Shown in pieces: positions 33,302 to 39,574 of a stretch of DNA of 39,574 bases. Made by a program: the position numbers and the translations under genes. Under the pieces are notes generated by a model, which saw only the letters and a program-made list of their open reading frames with translations, was not told where the DNA came from and did no database searches. The DNA comes from Desulfovibrio sp. JC010 (GTDB lineage Bacteria; Desulfobacterota; Desulfovibrionia; Desulfovibrionales; Desulfovibrionaceae): the NCBI RefSeq assembly GCF_010470675.1, contig NZ_VOIQ01000024.1:1-39574 (forward strand), given 5' to 3'. The stretch's first letter is position 1. Every line of letters begins with the position of its first letter.

Positions 33302-34021
33302 GTGACGGATTTAAAAAGCGAACTCTTAGCCAATGCCCAGCAATGGGGAGCGGACCTGATCAAAATTGCGGATACAACCCGCATGGCTGGTATGGAAACC
33401 CGCCCCGATGACCTGCTGACCAACTTCCCACGGGCTATCTCAATTGCAGTTCAGCTTGCTGACGGAATCATGGAAACAATCGATGACCGCCCCACTGAAA
33501 TATATTCCCAACACTACCAGCGCGTTAACGCCCTGCTCGACAACATTGCCTGCCGGGTGACAAGTTTTATCCAGAATAACGGTGGCAAAACACTACCCAT
33601 CCCGGCCAGCCAGATTCTCTGTGAAGAACGATTTGTTTCCTATATTTCACACAAAGCAGTCGCCATTAACGCCGGACTCGGCTGGCAAGGCAAATCATTA
33701 TTGCTGGTTACCCCGCAGTACGGACCACGCATTCGGCTGGTAACAATCCTCACCGACCTCGATATCCCAGCAGATGAACCAATCAAAAACCGTTGCGGCA
33801 AATGCACAAAATGCACTGACGCCTGCCCTTCCGGGGCCATAAAAAACGTGAATACCGAGCTGCATTATGCTTCACGAAACGAAGCAGTAGATTTAGCAGC
33901 ATGTGTTGATCATCTGAATAAAGTGTCGGGATTTGGGAATTTGATGCCTTATATTTGCGGGGTTTGTGTGGCTAGTTGTCCTTGGGGGAAGAAGAAACGG
34001 CAGCCCCGCGTAGTGAGCTAA
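33302..34021 (+). CDS. QueG-like protein with two [4Fe-4S] clusters (short form)
   Basis: A 239-residue iron-sulfur protein related to epoxyqueuosine reductase. LLTNFPRAISIAVQL and AINAGLGWQGKSLLLVTPQYGPRIRLVTILTDL are the cobalamin/substrate-side family segments; CGKCTKCTDACPSGAI gives cluster 1 and the later C...CGVCVASCPWGK gives cluster 2. True QueG is about 340-380 residues, so this lacks the C-terminal HEAT-repeat part and may have another substrate. The start is GTG with GGGAGA upstream. The last codons lie in a sequence repeated at 34687, so the present C-terminus may be altered. Confidence 0.8.
   Translation: MTDLKSELLANAQQWGADLIKIADTTRMAGMETRPDDLLTNFPRAISIAVQLADGIMETIDDRPTEIYSQHYQRVNALLDNIACRVTSFIQNNGGKTLPIPASQILCEERFVSYISHKAVAINAGLGWQGKSLLLVTPQYGPRIRLVTILTDLDIPADEPIKNRCGKCTKCTDACPSGAIKNVNTELHYASRNEAVDLAACVDHLNKVSGFGNLMPYICGVCVASCPWGKKKRQPRVVS
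33995..34019 (+). repeat. Left direct repeat flanking the toxin-antitoxin pair
   Basis: AAACGGCAGCCCC (33995-34007), TAG (34011-34013), GAGCT (34015-34019). The same order is found at 34687-34710, where it forms a terminator hairpin. This copy lies inside the end of the QueG-like gene and lacks the second hairpin arm. Confidence 0.7.
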
Positions 34022-34065
34022 TAATAATTTTATGCTTTTAATGATCAAGCCACATAGGTCCTCTC

Positions 34066-34094
34066 TTGACTAAACCTATATTCAAACCTATATT
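34066..34094 (+). promoter_or_regulatory. Toxin-antitoxin promoter with tandem operator-like repeats
   Basis: TTGACT (34066-34071), exactly 17 bases, TATATT (34089-34094): 5 of 6 matches at both hexamers. The 11-mer AAACCTATATT is repeated at 34072-34082 and 34084-34094, filling the spacer and covering the -10 box, a layout expected for autoregulation by the antitoxin. The start site would fall at about 34101, at the toxin ATG. Confidence 0.7.
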
Positions 34095-34099
34095 TAATT

Positions 34100-34354
34100 A
34101 TGACCACAGTTAAATGGCTCCCGAAGGCACTAAAGCAGCTACGGAAAATTCACACTGAAGATCAAAAACGCATACTTAAAAAGTTTGATGAACTTGAGGA
34201 GTTCCCTGATTGCTCTAATGTGAAGTCATTGACCAATCGGGAAGATTATAGATTCAGAGTAGGCAGATGTAGAATTTTATTCTCAGTTGAATCTGGGGAA
34301 CCAGTTGTAATCTATATCGAAGAGGTGAAAAAAAGAGATGAAAGAACGTATTGA
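34100..34354 (+). CDS. RelE/ParE-superfamily toxin
   Basis: An 84-residue basic toxin. The pattern VKWLPKALKQLRKI, KSLTNREDYRFRVGRCRILFSVE and VVIYIEEVKKRDERTY is that of the RelE/HigB/ParE fold; RelE-type members cut mRNA at the ribosome, ParE-type members block gyrase, and the sequence here fits the RelE/HigB side better, without certainty. No Shine-Dalgarno sequence precedes the ATG, and the promoter -10 ends only 5 bases before it, so the message is probably leaderless. It overlaps the antitoxin gene by 17 bases. Confidence 0.85.
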   Translation: MTTVKWLPKALKQLRKIHTEDQKRILKKFDELEEFPDCSNVKSLTNREDYRFRVGRCRILFSVESGEPVVIYIEEVKKRDERTY

Positions 34355-34685
34355 TTACGACATTTTGAAAGACAGTTTAGGGCAGCCTTACTGTGTTGTC
34401 ATGCCTTATGACAGCTTTCTTGAACTTAACAAGAAGGCAGACTCGGATAGCTCTATTTCAATTCCTCATGAAGTAGTTAAACTCCACGTACTTGAAAACA
34501 AGCCTCTTGTCCGGGCCTGGCGTGAACACCTTGGCAAAACTCAGACAGAAGTAGCTGAATCCATGGGCATAAAACAGGCCAGCTTTTCCCAAATGGAAAA
34601 CAACCCTAAATCATTACGTCCCAGCACCCTGAAACGTATTGCTGACGCCATGGGCATTGAATGGGAACAACTTTCCGAAGACTAA
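34338..34685 (+). CDS. XRE-type helix-turn-helix antitoxin
   Basis: A 115-residue protein. The C-terminal half has an XRE helix-turn-helix (TQTEVAESMGIKQASFSQME, about residues 68-87) and ends in LKRIADAMGIEWEQL. The N-terminal half (MPYDSFLELNKKAD) looks like a small antitoxin fold that would wrap the toxin. It is translated from within the 3' end of the toxin gene; the toxin-first order resembles higBA. It probably binds the tandem AAACCTATATT repeats upstream of the toxin. Confidence 0.87.
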   Translation: MKERIDYDILKDSLGQPYCVVMPYDSFLELNKKADSDSSISIPHEVVKLHVLENKPLVRAWREHLGKTQTEVAESMGIKQASFSQMENNPKSLRPSTLKRIADAMGIEWEQLSED

Positions 34686-34718
34686 AAAACGGCAGCCCCA
34701 CCTAGGAGCTGCCGTTTA
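34684..34718 (-). terminator. Terminator between the antitoxin and hysD; also right direct repeat
   Basis: AAACGGCAGC (34687-34696) pairs with GCTGCCGTTT (34708-34717). On the minus strand it is followed by six T and is a good terminator for the hys operon; on plus the T-run is only three long. The segment 34687-34710 repeats the sequence at 33995-34019. Confidence 0.85.
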
Positions 34719-34753
34719 AACAAAATCTATCAAACCAAATCCAATCAACCGCC

Positions 34754-35227
34754 CTACTGACCAAACTCCTCAATAAAACGCTTGATCTCAGTACGGGCGC
34801 GTTCCACATAACCGGGAAATACCGCTTTGCAGATATCGGTCATTTCCATGGACCAGTCAGTGTAGTTCTCAGGCTCCATGCCGAGGACACGCATTTCAGG
34901 ACGCTTGCCCACTGCTCCGGCCATATTCAGTGAATCGACCAGATCAATGTCATGCAGGGACAGACGCTGCTTTTCGTTGTTCATAATATCTTTTTCTTCA
35001 AGATAATAAACGGTGCCGCCATCCTTCCCGCCATGAACGATGTCCAGCACCAGAAGGCCGTCGTAGCCTTCCAGAATGTGAAAAATATCGTGGGTGAATG
35101 TGCCGCCGTCCACGAGGTGAACGTATTCCGGCCATTCTTCCTTTTTCAGCTCTTCTACAGCATGCACCCCGACGCCCTCATCGCCGAGGAGGATGTTACC
35201 AATCCCAAGTACCAGCAGTTTTTTCAT
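34754..35227 (-). CDS. hysD: Hydrogenase maturation endopeptidase (HysD/HybD family)
   Basis: Cuts the C-terminal tail off the hydrogenase large subunit once nickel is in place. The 157-residue protein has GIGNILLGDEGVGV with E17, then D62 (LLVLDIVHGG) and H92 (LSLHDIDL), matching the three nickel-sensing residues of E. coli HybD (E16, D62, H93). The start at 35227 has AAAGGA upstream; a longer frame to 35260 would run into a hairpin. It is third in hysB-hysA-hysD and its target is the tail that follows H494 of HysA. Confidence 0.92.
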   Translation of the reverse strand: MKKLLVLGIGNILLGDEGVGVHAVEELKKEEWPEYVHLVDGGTFTHDIFHILEGYDGLLVLDIVHGGKDGGTVYYLEEKDIMNNEKQRLSLHDIDLVDSLNMAGAVGKRPEMRVLGMEPENYTDWSMEMTDICKAVFPGYVERARTEIKRFIEEFGQ

Positions 35228-35249
35228 TTTATATCCTTTGAAAGGGAAA

Positions 35250-35280
35250 CTCCCGGACACAGGAACCCTGCATCCGGGAG
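35250..35280 (-). promoter_or_regulatory. Intercistronic hairpin between hysA and hysD
   Basis: Outer stem CTCCCGGA (35250-35257) / TCCGGGAG (35273-35280), a symmetric 2x2 internal loop, then inner stem CAGG/CCTG with a 3-nt loop. No T-run follows on the minus strand, so it is more likely an RNA-processing or stability element that lowers hysD relative to hysBA than a full terminator. Confidence 0.75.
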
Positions 35281-35306
35281 CTTATATTCAGTGAAACGTC
35301 GTTACG

Positions 35307-36845
35307 TTAGCAACCTTCGCCTACGTGAACAACATGCTCTTCACCGGTCTCTGCGTGCAGCACGTGCACGGCACAACCCAGTCACGGGTCAAAGGATCGA
35401 ATGATCCTTGAGATGTCTACGGGGTTCTTCGGATCAGGAACGGGAGTACCTACGAGGGCTTCCTCGATGGTACCGCGATGACCTTTGTCATCACGCGGGG
35501 TGCTGTTCCAGAGGGTCGCTGGGATCATCTGGTAGTTAGCAGTTACTGAATCCTTGATGTTGATGTAGTGCAGCAGGGAACCACGGGGTGCTTCGGTAAG
35601 ACCGAGACCTTCTGCGGACTCAGGAATTTCAGTCTTGACGTAGGTTTCTTCGCCGGGCTGAACTTCTTTGAGCCATGCATCCTGGATTGCGTTTGCAACC
35701 ATGTAAGCTTCTTCTGCGCGTGCAACGTGGCGGCCCATGAGGGAGAATGCCATGTCTTCGCCCAGATCGCGGAACATCTTGGCTTCGATGCCGAAGAGAT
35801 CCTTGAGCTGTTTTTTACCCATGGGGCTGAGCTCGGGGTTATGAACCCACATACGTGCAAGGGGACCAACTTCAACAGCTTTGCCGTTGTAGCGGGATGC
35901 CTTACAGAAGCTGTAAGCGTCCTTCTTGTGAACATCCGGGATGGTTTTACCTTCGCTGGGATGCAGATCGGAACACTCATCAGTGTACCATGCGTACTTG
36001 GTGTATTCTTTGATGAGCTTCTGGTCGAAGGGCTGATCCTTACCATCGATGTATACACCGGGCTTGAGCAGCATTTCGGACTCAGCATCATCCATGGGGA
36101 ATACGCCGTAAGCCATAGCATTTTTGTATCCGCCACCGATCTTGAACAGATCTTTGTAGACGGAACCGATAAGGTAAACGGTGGGTACGTAGGTTTCTTC
36201 AATGAACTTCTGAACCTGCTTGAAGCGGCTTGCGTATTCAGCGAGCTTTTCCTTGGTCGGAATTTCAGTTGCACCACCAACGACCTGACCGGAAACGTGA
36301 GGCATTTTACCACCGAACAGTGCTACCATTTCGTGGCAGATACGGCGGATTTCAAGAGCCTTAACGTACTGGTCAACAGCTACCTTGTTGGTTTTTTCAT
36401 CCAGACGCAGGTCGGGATGTTCGAAGCGGGGGACAAAGGGAGCTTTGCCGGGTCCGCGTACGAAGTCCAGAGCTGCGAGATGATAGAAGTGCAGAATGTG
36501 AGACTGCAGGTAGTTAGCACCGAAGATGAGGTTTTTGGTAACGCGACCATTGGTAGTCAGCTTTACGCCAAAAGCGTCATCAAGAGCGCGGGTGGAAGCA
36601 GTGGAGTGAGCAGTGGGGCAAACACCGCACAGACGCTGGGTCAGCTGTGCTGCATCGCGGGGATCACGTCCTACAAGGATGTTCTCGAAACCGCGATACA
36701 TGCCGCCGGAGAGCCATGCATCAGTTACTTTACCGTCTTTAACTACGACCTCAGCCTTGAGGTGACCTTCGATTCGGGTTACCGGATCAATGGCAATCTT
36801 AATTTTCCCGTCTTTACCGGCGGGTGCATGAGATTTTGAAGACAT
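35307..36845 (-). CDS. hysA: [NiFeSe] hydrogenase large subunit, selenocysteine-containing
   Basis: Holds the Ni-Fe active site of a periplasmic uptake hydrogenase. N-terminal ligand motif R71-L-C73-G-V-C76-P-T-A-H80. The C-terminal motif reads D-P-UGA-L-G-C-A-V-H: the UGA (35384-35382) stands exactly where [NiFe] enzymes have Cys and [NiFeSe] enzymes have Sec. Taking it as Sec488 extends the frame to TAA 35309-35307 and gives 512 residues, with C491 as partner ligand and an 18-residue tail after H494 for HysD to remove. A SECIS-like hairpin follows the UGA. No signal peptide of its own; it should be co-exported with HysB by Tat. Confidence 0.95.
35354..35370 (-). promoter_or_regulatory. SECIS-like hairpin for selenocysteine insertion in hysA
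   Basis: On the mRNA CGUGCA (35370-35365) pairs perfectly with UGCACG (35359-35354) around a 5-nt loop CGUGC that contains GU. The element is 17 nt long and begins 11 nt after the UGA; the minimal E. coli fdhF SECIS upper hairpin has that length and distance. A weaker lower stem CUGG/CCGG is possible around it. It lies within coding sequence. Confidence 0.85.
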
Positions 36846-36868
36846 AAGGATTTATTCTCCTTTTCCGG

Positions 36869-37816
36869 TTAACCGGCTTCGTAGAAGGGGGACATTTCAT
36901 CCGGGAATCCCGGTTCTACACAGCCAATACATACTGAGTTTTCAACACACCAGTTAACGCCGCCGTTCCACTTGCGTTTGAAGCAATCGGAGTTGGCATT
37001 GGGGCCTTTACAGCCCAGCTCGTAACGGCATTTAACGGGATCGGTGAAAGTTTCAGAATATTCATCGTTGTCGAACGCCTCAAGATAGGGGCAGTTGTCG
37101 TGGATGTTCTCACCGAAGAAAGGTGTGGGGCGGCCGTTTTCGTCAAGAATCTTGACAACTTCAGCCAGACCGCCATCAAGGCCTTTTTCTTCAATGGCAT
37201 TGATTGCGACAACGAGGGTGCCGACCATCCAGTCAGGATGGGGGGGACAACCCGGAATGTTAACAACGGGAGTCTTCACGCCGTTTTCTGCGAGGAAATT
37301 GGTTACAGACATGGAGCCGGTAAGGTTTCCTTCAGCAGCGGGGATACCGCCGTATGCTGCACAGGTACCAACGTTAACAACCACGGCTGCATTCTTGGCC
37401 ATTTCAAGAGTGGCCTCAGTCATGGTGTATTCTTTGTGGTCTGCGCCTGCACCTACGATACAGTAGTGGCCGTTCTCAGCTGTGGGAACGGAACCTTCAA
37501 CAATAACGATGTACTTGCCCTTATTCTTTTCAGCCTGACTCATCATGAAATCCCAGGCTTCGTGGCCTTCGGAACCCATGATGGTCGGATGATAATCAAG
37601 GTTGATTACATCAAGAAGAACCTCTGCGATAGAGGGATGCACTGAGTTCAGAATGGATACCGAACAACCGGTGCAGCCCTGTCCCTGCAGCCAGAAAACA
37701 TTCGGTACAAACTTCTTCAGCGCATGCACAACACTGGGGTTGAACATCTGGGAAATCCCAAATCCAGCCACAGTTCCTGTGCACATTTTCACGAAATCTC
37801 GCCTGGTCAAACTCAT
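36869..37816 (-). CDS. hysB: [NiFeSe] hydrogenase small subunit
   Basis: Electron-transfer subunit with three Fe-S clusters linking the active site to periplasmic cytochrome c3. The twin-arginine signal is at the N-terminus (LTRRDFVK, R5-R6). Proximal cluster ligands start with C48-T-G-C51 and include GTCAAYGG and GCPPHPDW; the distal and medial clusters use HDNCPYL, CRYELGCKGP and the Cys-rich C-terminal stretch up to CIGCVEPGFPD. The 315-residue length fits HysB. AAGGAGG precedes the ATG. First gene of hysB-hysA-hysD, 23 bases before hysA. Confidence 0.95.
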   Translation of the reverse strand: MSLTRRDFVKMCTGTVAGFGISQMFNPSVVHALKKFVPNVFWLQGQGCTGCSVSILNSVHPSIAEVLLDVINLDYHPTIMGSEGHEAWDFMMSQAEKNKGKYIVIVEGSVPTAENGHYCIVGAGADHKEYTMTEATLEMAKNAAVVVNVGTCAAYGGIPAAEGNLTGSMSVTNFLAENGVKTPVVNIPGCPPHPDWMVGTLVVAINAIEEKGLDGGLAEVVKILDENGRPTPFFGENIHDNCPYLEAFDNDEYSETFTDPVKCRYELGCKGPNANSDCFKRKWNGGVNWCVENSVCIGCVEPGFPDEMSPFYEAG

Positions 37817-38107
37817 CCCTACCTCCTTGGTGGTTGCCGGCGTTGTAAGGCACTGTCCTTACAAGATAAAAAAAACCGCCACGGCGACGATATTTTTCAA
37901 TTCCAAATACACACTCCAGCTTTTTTCGTCAACAATATCTGATAGAAAATTGATACATGTATCAGTTTTGTCAATATGACTCATAGACAGTTACTTTTTT
38001 AACAATGTTGTGTGTTGAACACTTCAGCTGTTTATGGTTATCTTCTGCTGCAGCAAATAAAGATGCACAATTTTAACAATTCACATAAAAAAACTTAAGG
38101 ATATGTA
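37817..38107. other. Divergent intergenic region between hysB and the M23 peptidase gene
   Basis: About 290 bases, AT-rich, with no gene. It holds a consensus -35 and a palindrome for the hys operon (see next entry), and an AAGGA ribosome-binding site for the peptidase. Nothing else was identified. Confidence 0.6.
37951..37974 (-). promoter_or_regulatory. Candidate hys operon -35 and operator palindrome
   Basis: On the minus strand TTGACA (37974-37969) is followed 4 bases later by the perfect 14-nt palindrome TGATACATGTATCA (37964-37951). The palindrome would fall in the promoter spacer, a place for a repressor. The -10 is not clear. TTGAT/ATCA half-sites recall the CRP/FNR family, but the spacing is two bases wider than the FNR consensus, so the regulator is unknown. 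Confidence 0.5.
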
Positions 38108-39424
38108 ATGGCTAAGAAAAAAAGTCGTCTCGGACAAATCGTCCTGCTGATCATACTTGTCGCTGTGATCGGAACCGGGGGCTACCTGCTCTACAAAGAC
38201 ACCACCGCTCCTCAGGCAGCCCTGACACCGGATAAAGGTTTTATAACTTATGAAACACCGATCAATATAAATATCAGCGACCCCCAGTCCGGGCTTAAGG
38301 CTGTGAAAATTGTTCTTTCGCAGGGTGAAAAAAAACTCACCCTTACCGAAAAAAATCTTCCGAAAGGCAGCTTTGATTACAATGAAGATATTCTGATCAA
38401 GAAAAAACAGATCAAAGAAGGACCGTTTGAGATTGCCGTATGGGCCGTAGATACATCTCTAGCCGGATTCGGCAGCGGTAATGCGGTTATCGCACGCGGC
38501 AACTACACCCTTGATACCATCGCTCCCAAAATCACTGTGCAGACAACCACCCACAACCTTAATCAGGGCGGTTGCGGTCTGCTTATTTACAACCTCAGCG
38601 AAAAACCGGCCAAAACAGGTGTACAGGTCAACGAAGACTTTTTCCCGGGACACAAGCAGCCGGACGGCAGCTACGCCTGCCTCTTCGCCATGCCCTACTA
38701 CACTGAGAAAAAAGACTTTAATCCGGTGCTAATCGCTCAAGACGAAGCCGGAAACACCCGCAAGGGCTCATTCTGGTACCATGCCAACGGTAAAAAATAC
38801 CGTCATGACCGCATCAACATCTCGGACCGTTTCCTGAACACCAAGATGCCTCAGTTTGAAGGCGATTTCCCCGGCCTGCCCAGTCAGGTTCAGCTGTTCC
38901 TTAAGGTCAACCGCGAGCTGCGTAAGAAAAACCGCGCCGAACTACACCGTGTTGCGCAGGAGACTTCGCCGACCTTTCTCTTTGAAGGCAAATTCCAGAG
39001 ACTGCCCAACGCCGCCACCCGTGCCGGATTCGGTGACAAGCGCAGCTACTACTACGCAGGCAAAGTCATCGACAAGCAGACCCATCTGGGCATCGACCTC
39101 GCCAGCACCCGTCAGGCACCGATTCCGGCGGCAAACAACGGACGCGTTGTACTGGCGGCATCTGACTTCGGCATCTACGGCAACGCGGTCATCATCGACC
39201 ACGGTCTCGGCCTGCAGACCCTCTACTCCCACCTGAGCATGATCAATGTGGAACCGGGCGATATGGTCGCCAAGGGACAGGTTATCGGCAAAACCGGAGC
39301 CACAGGAATGGCCGGTGGGGATCACCTGCACTACGGTGTCATCTGCGCCGGTATCCCGGTCAACCCCATTGAATGGTGGGATTCACGCTGGATCAAAAAT
39401 AATATCAGCAGTAAATTGAAATAA
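38108..39424 (+). CDS. Membrane-anchored M23 (LytM) metallopeptidase
   Basis: A 438-residue protein with an N-terminal membrane anchor (about residues 9-28) and a periplasmic body. Two beta-sandwich-like segments (about 35-140 and 145-225, TAPQAALTPDKGFITYETP and IAPKITVQ) precede a helical stretch (about 260-290) and the LytM domain (about 300-425). Zinc ligands are visible as H and D in THLGIDLA and the HxH of GGDHLHYGV. It should cut peptidoglycan cross-bridges or act as an amidase activator. AAGGA is upstream of the ATG. No terminator is visible after it. Confidence 0.9.
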   Translation: MAKKKSRLGQIVLLIILVAVIGTGGYLLYKDTTAPQAALTPDKGFITYETPININISDPQSGLKAVKIVLSQGEKKLTLTEKNLPKGSFDYNEDILIKKKQIKEGPFEIAVWAVDTSLAGFGSGNAVIARGNYTLDTIAPKITVQTTTHNLNQGGCGLLIYNLSEKPAKTGVQVNEDFFPGHKQPDGSYACLFAMPYYTEKKDFNPVLIAQDEAGNTRKGSFWYHANGKKYRHDRINISDRFLNTKMPQFEGDFPGLPSQVQLFLKVNRELRKKNRAELHRVAQETSPTFLFEGKFQRLPNAATRAGFGDKRSYYYAGKVIDKQTHLGIDLASTRQAPIPAANNGRVVLAASDFGIYGNAVIIDHGLGLQTLYSHLSMINVEPGDMVAKGQVIGKTGATGMAGGDHLHYGVICAGIPVNPIEWWDSRWIKNNISSKLK

Positions 39425-39574
39425 GAATTGCCTAGTACGTCTTGATTGACGTTGTTTAACCAATTAAACAGTTGTAATTTTGCATGGCAGACCGATTTTG
39501 CCTTGGTTTTTTAAGACCGTGCCGGAGCTTGGGTCGTCATGCTTTGTTCTTCTAACCCGAACCGTTGCTTGGGA
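39425..39574. other. Unassigned end of window
   Basis: 150 bases with no convincing gene. An inverted repeat TGTTTAA/TTAAACA is at 39453-39470 and a -35-like TTGACG at 39446-39451. The GC-richer section from about 39520 contains short complementary pieces (GACC/GGTC, GGGT/ACCC) and could be the start of a structured RNA or of an untranslated leader; the window ends before this can be judged. Confidence 0.3.

Noticed and set aside
35382-35384. UGA as the true end of hysA
   Set aside because: Stopping here would remove the universal C-terminal metal-binding motif and HysD cleavage site, and the frame continues perfectly to a TAA after the expected tail.
35568-36839. A 423-codon open frame on plus, antisense to hysA
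   Set aside because: It mirrors the strongly biased codons of hysA, has no family motifs, is Cys/Phe/Val-rich in a way typical of antisense frames, and lacks a ribosome-binding site.
39484-39555. Short open frame starting MADRFCLGFLRP near the window end
   Set aside because: Only about 23 codons, no ribosome-binding site and no recognisable product.

Overview
The window looks like chromosomal DNA of a marine Desulfovibrio-type sulfate reducer (Desulfovibrionales, possibly Maridesulfovibrio). The evidence is a periplasmic [NiFeSe] hydrogenase operon whose large subunit has an in-frame UGA at the active-site selenocysteine position, an unusually long PEP synthase, a fused succinyl-CoA-synthetase-like enzyme, moderate base composition with AT-rich intergenic DNA, and Gram-negative outer-membrane and lipoprotein genes. 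The taxon is inferred from gene content, not from a search.

Layout. 1-3540: end of an outer-membrane barrel gene, then hisD, purC and fabI, separated by copies of a GC-rich palindromic repeat. 3541-6329: rpsF-rpsR-rplI-dnaB. 6383-8185: a PaaK-type CoA ligase with a DUF456 membrane protein. 8186-10653: two convergent repeat copies, then thrC-tlyA. 10654-12396: a long G-poor leader and a FadL-type outer-membrane protein. 12471-16669: a DUF4139 protein, galE, a DsbA-like lipoprotein and a TIGR04073-type lipoprotein. 16825-21629 (minus strand): long ppsA and a birA without HTH. 21744-24898: a 125-bp inverted repeat, two overlapping-type paralogues that join a cyclic-nucleotide-binding domain to a C-terminal segment resembling the flagellar switch protein FliG, and a TVP38/DedA-type membrane protein. 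25035-29660: a beta-lactamase-fold lipoprotein, a CCA/poly(A) polymerase-type nucleotidyltransferase with an HD domain, and a two-gene unit of unknown function. 30003-34021: fused SucC-SucD, a glycosyltransferase and a QueG-like Fe-S protein. 34100-34685: a toxin-antitoxin pair flanked by direct repeats. 34754-37816 (minus): hysB-hysA-hysD. 38108-39424: an M23 peptidase.

Main points. (1) The hysA reading frame is normally cut short at a UGA; the 17-nt hairpin that starts exactly 11 nt after it fits a bacterial SECIS, and reading through restores the DPUxxCxxH motif plus the tail removed by the HysD protease. (2) The cNMP-FliG_C-like tandem paralogues are the best candidate here for an undescribed system: a second-messenger-gated protein that could act on, or be derived from, the flagellar rotor. 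(3) A modular intergenic repeat occurs six times, keeps its central palindrome by matched changes in both arms, and in two copies supplies the Shine-Dalgarno sequence of the next gene (fabI, thrC). (4) The toxin-antitoxin unit has toxin-first order, tandem operator-like repeats on its -10 box and an apparently leaderless toxin message.

Housekeeping genes are mostly in short operons ended by clear intrinsic terminators; several terminators are bidirectional between convergent genes. No tRNA, rRNA, CRISPR array or insertion sequence was recognised.
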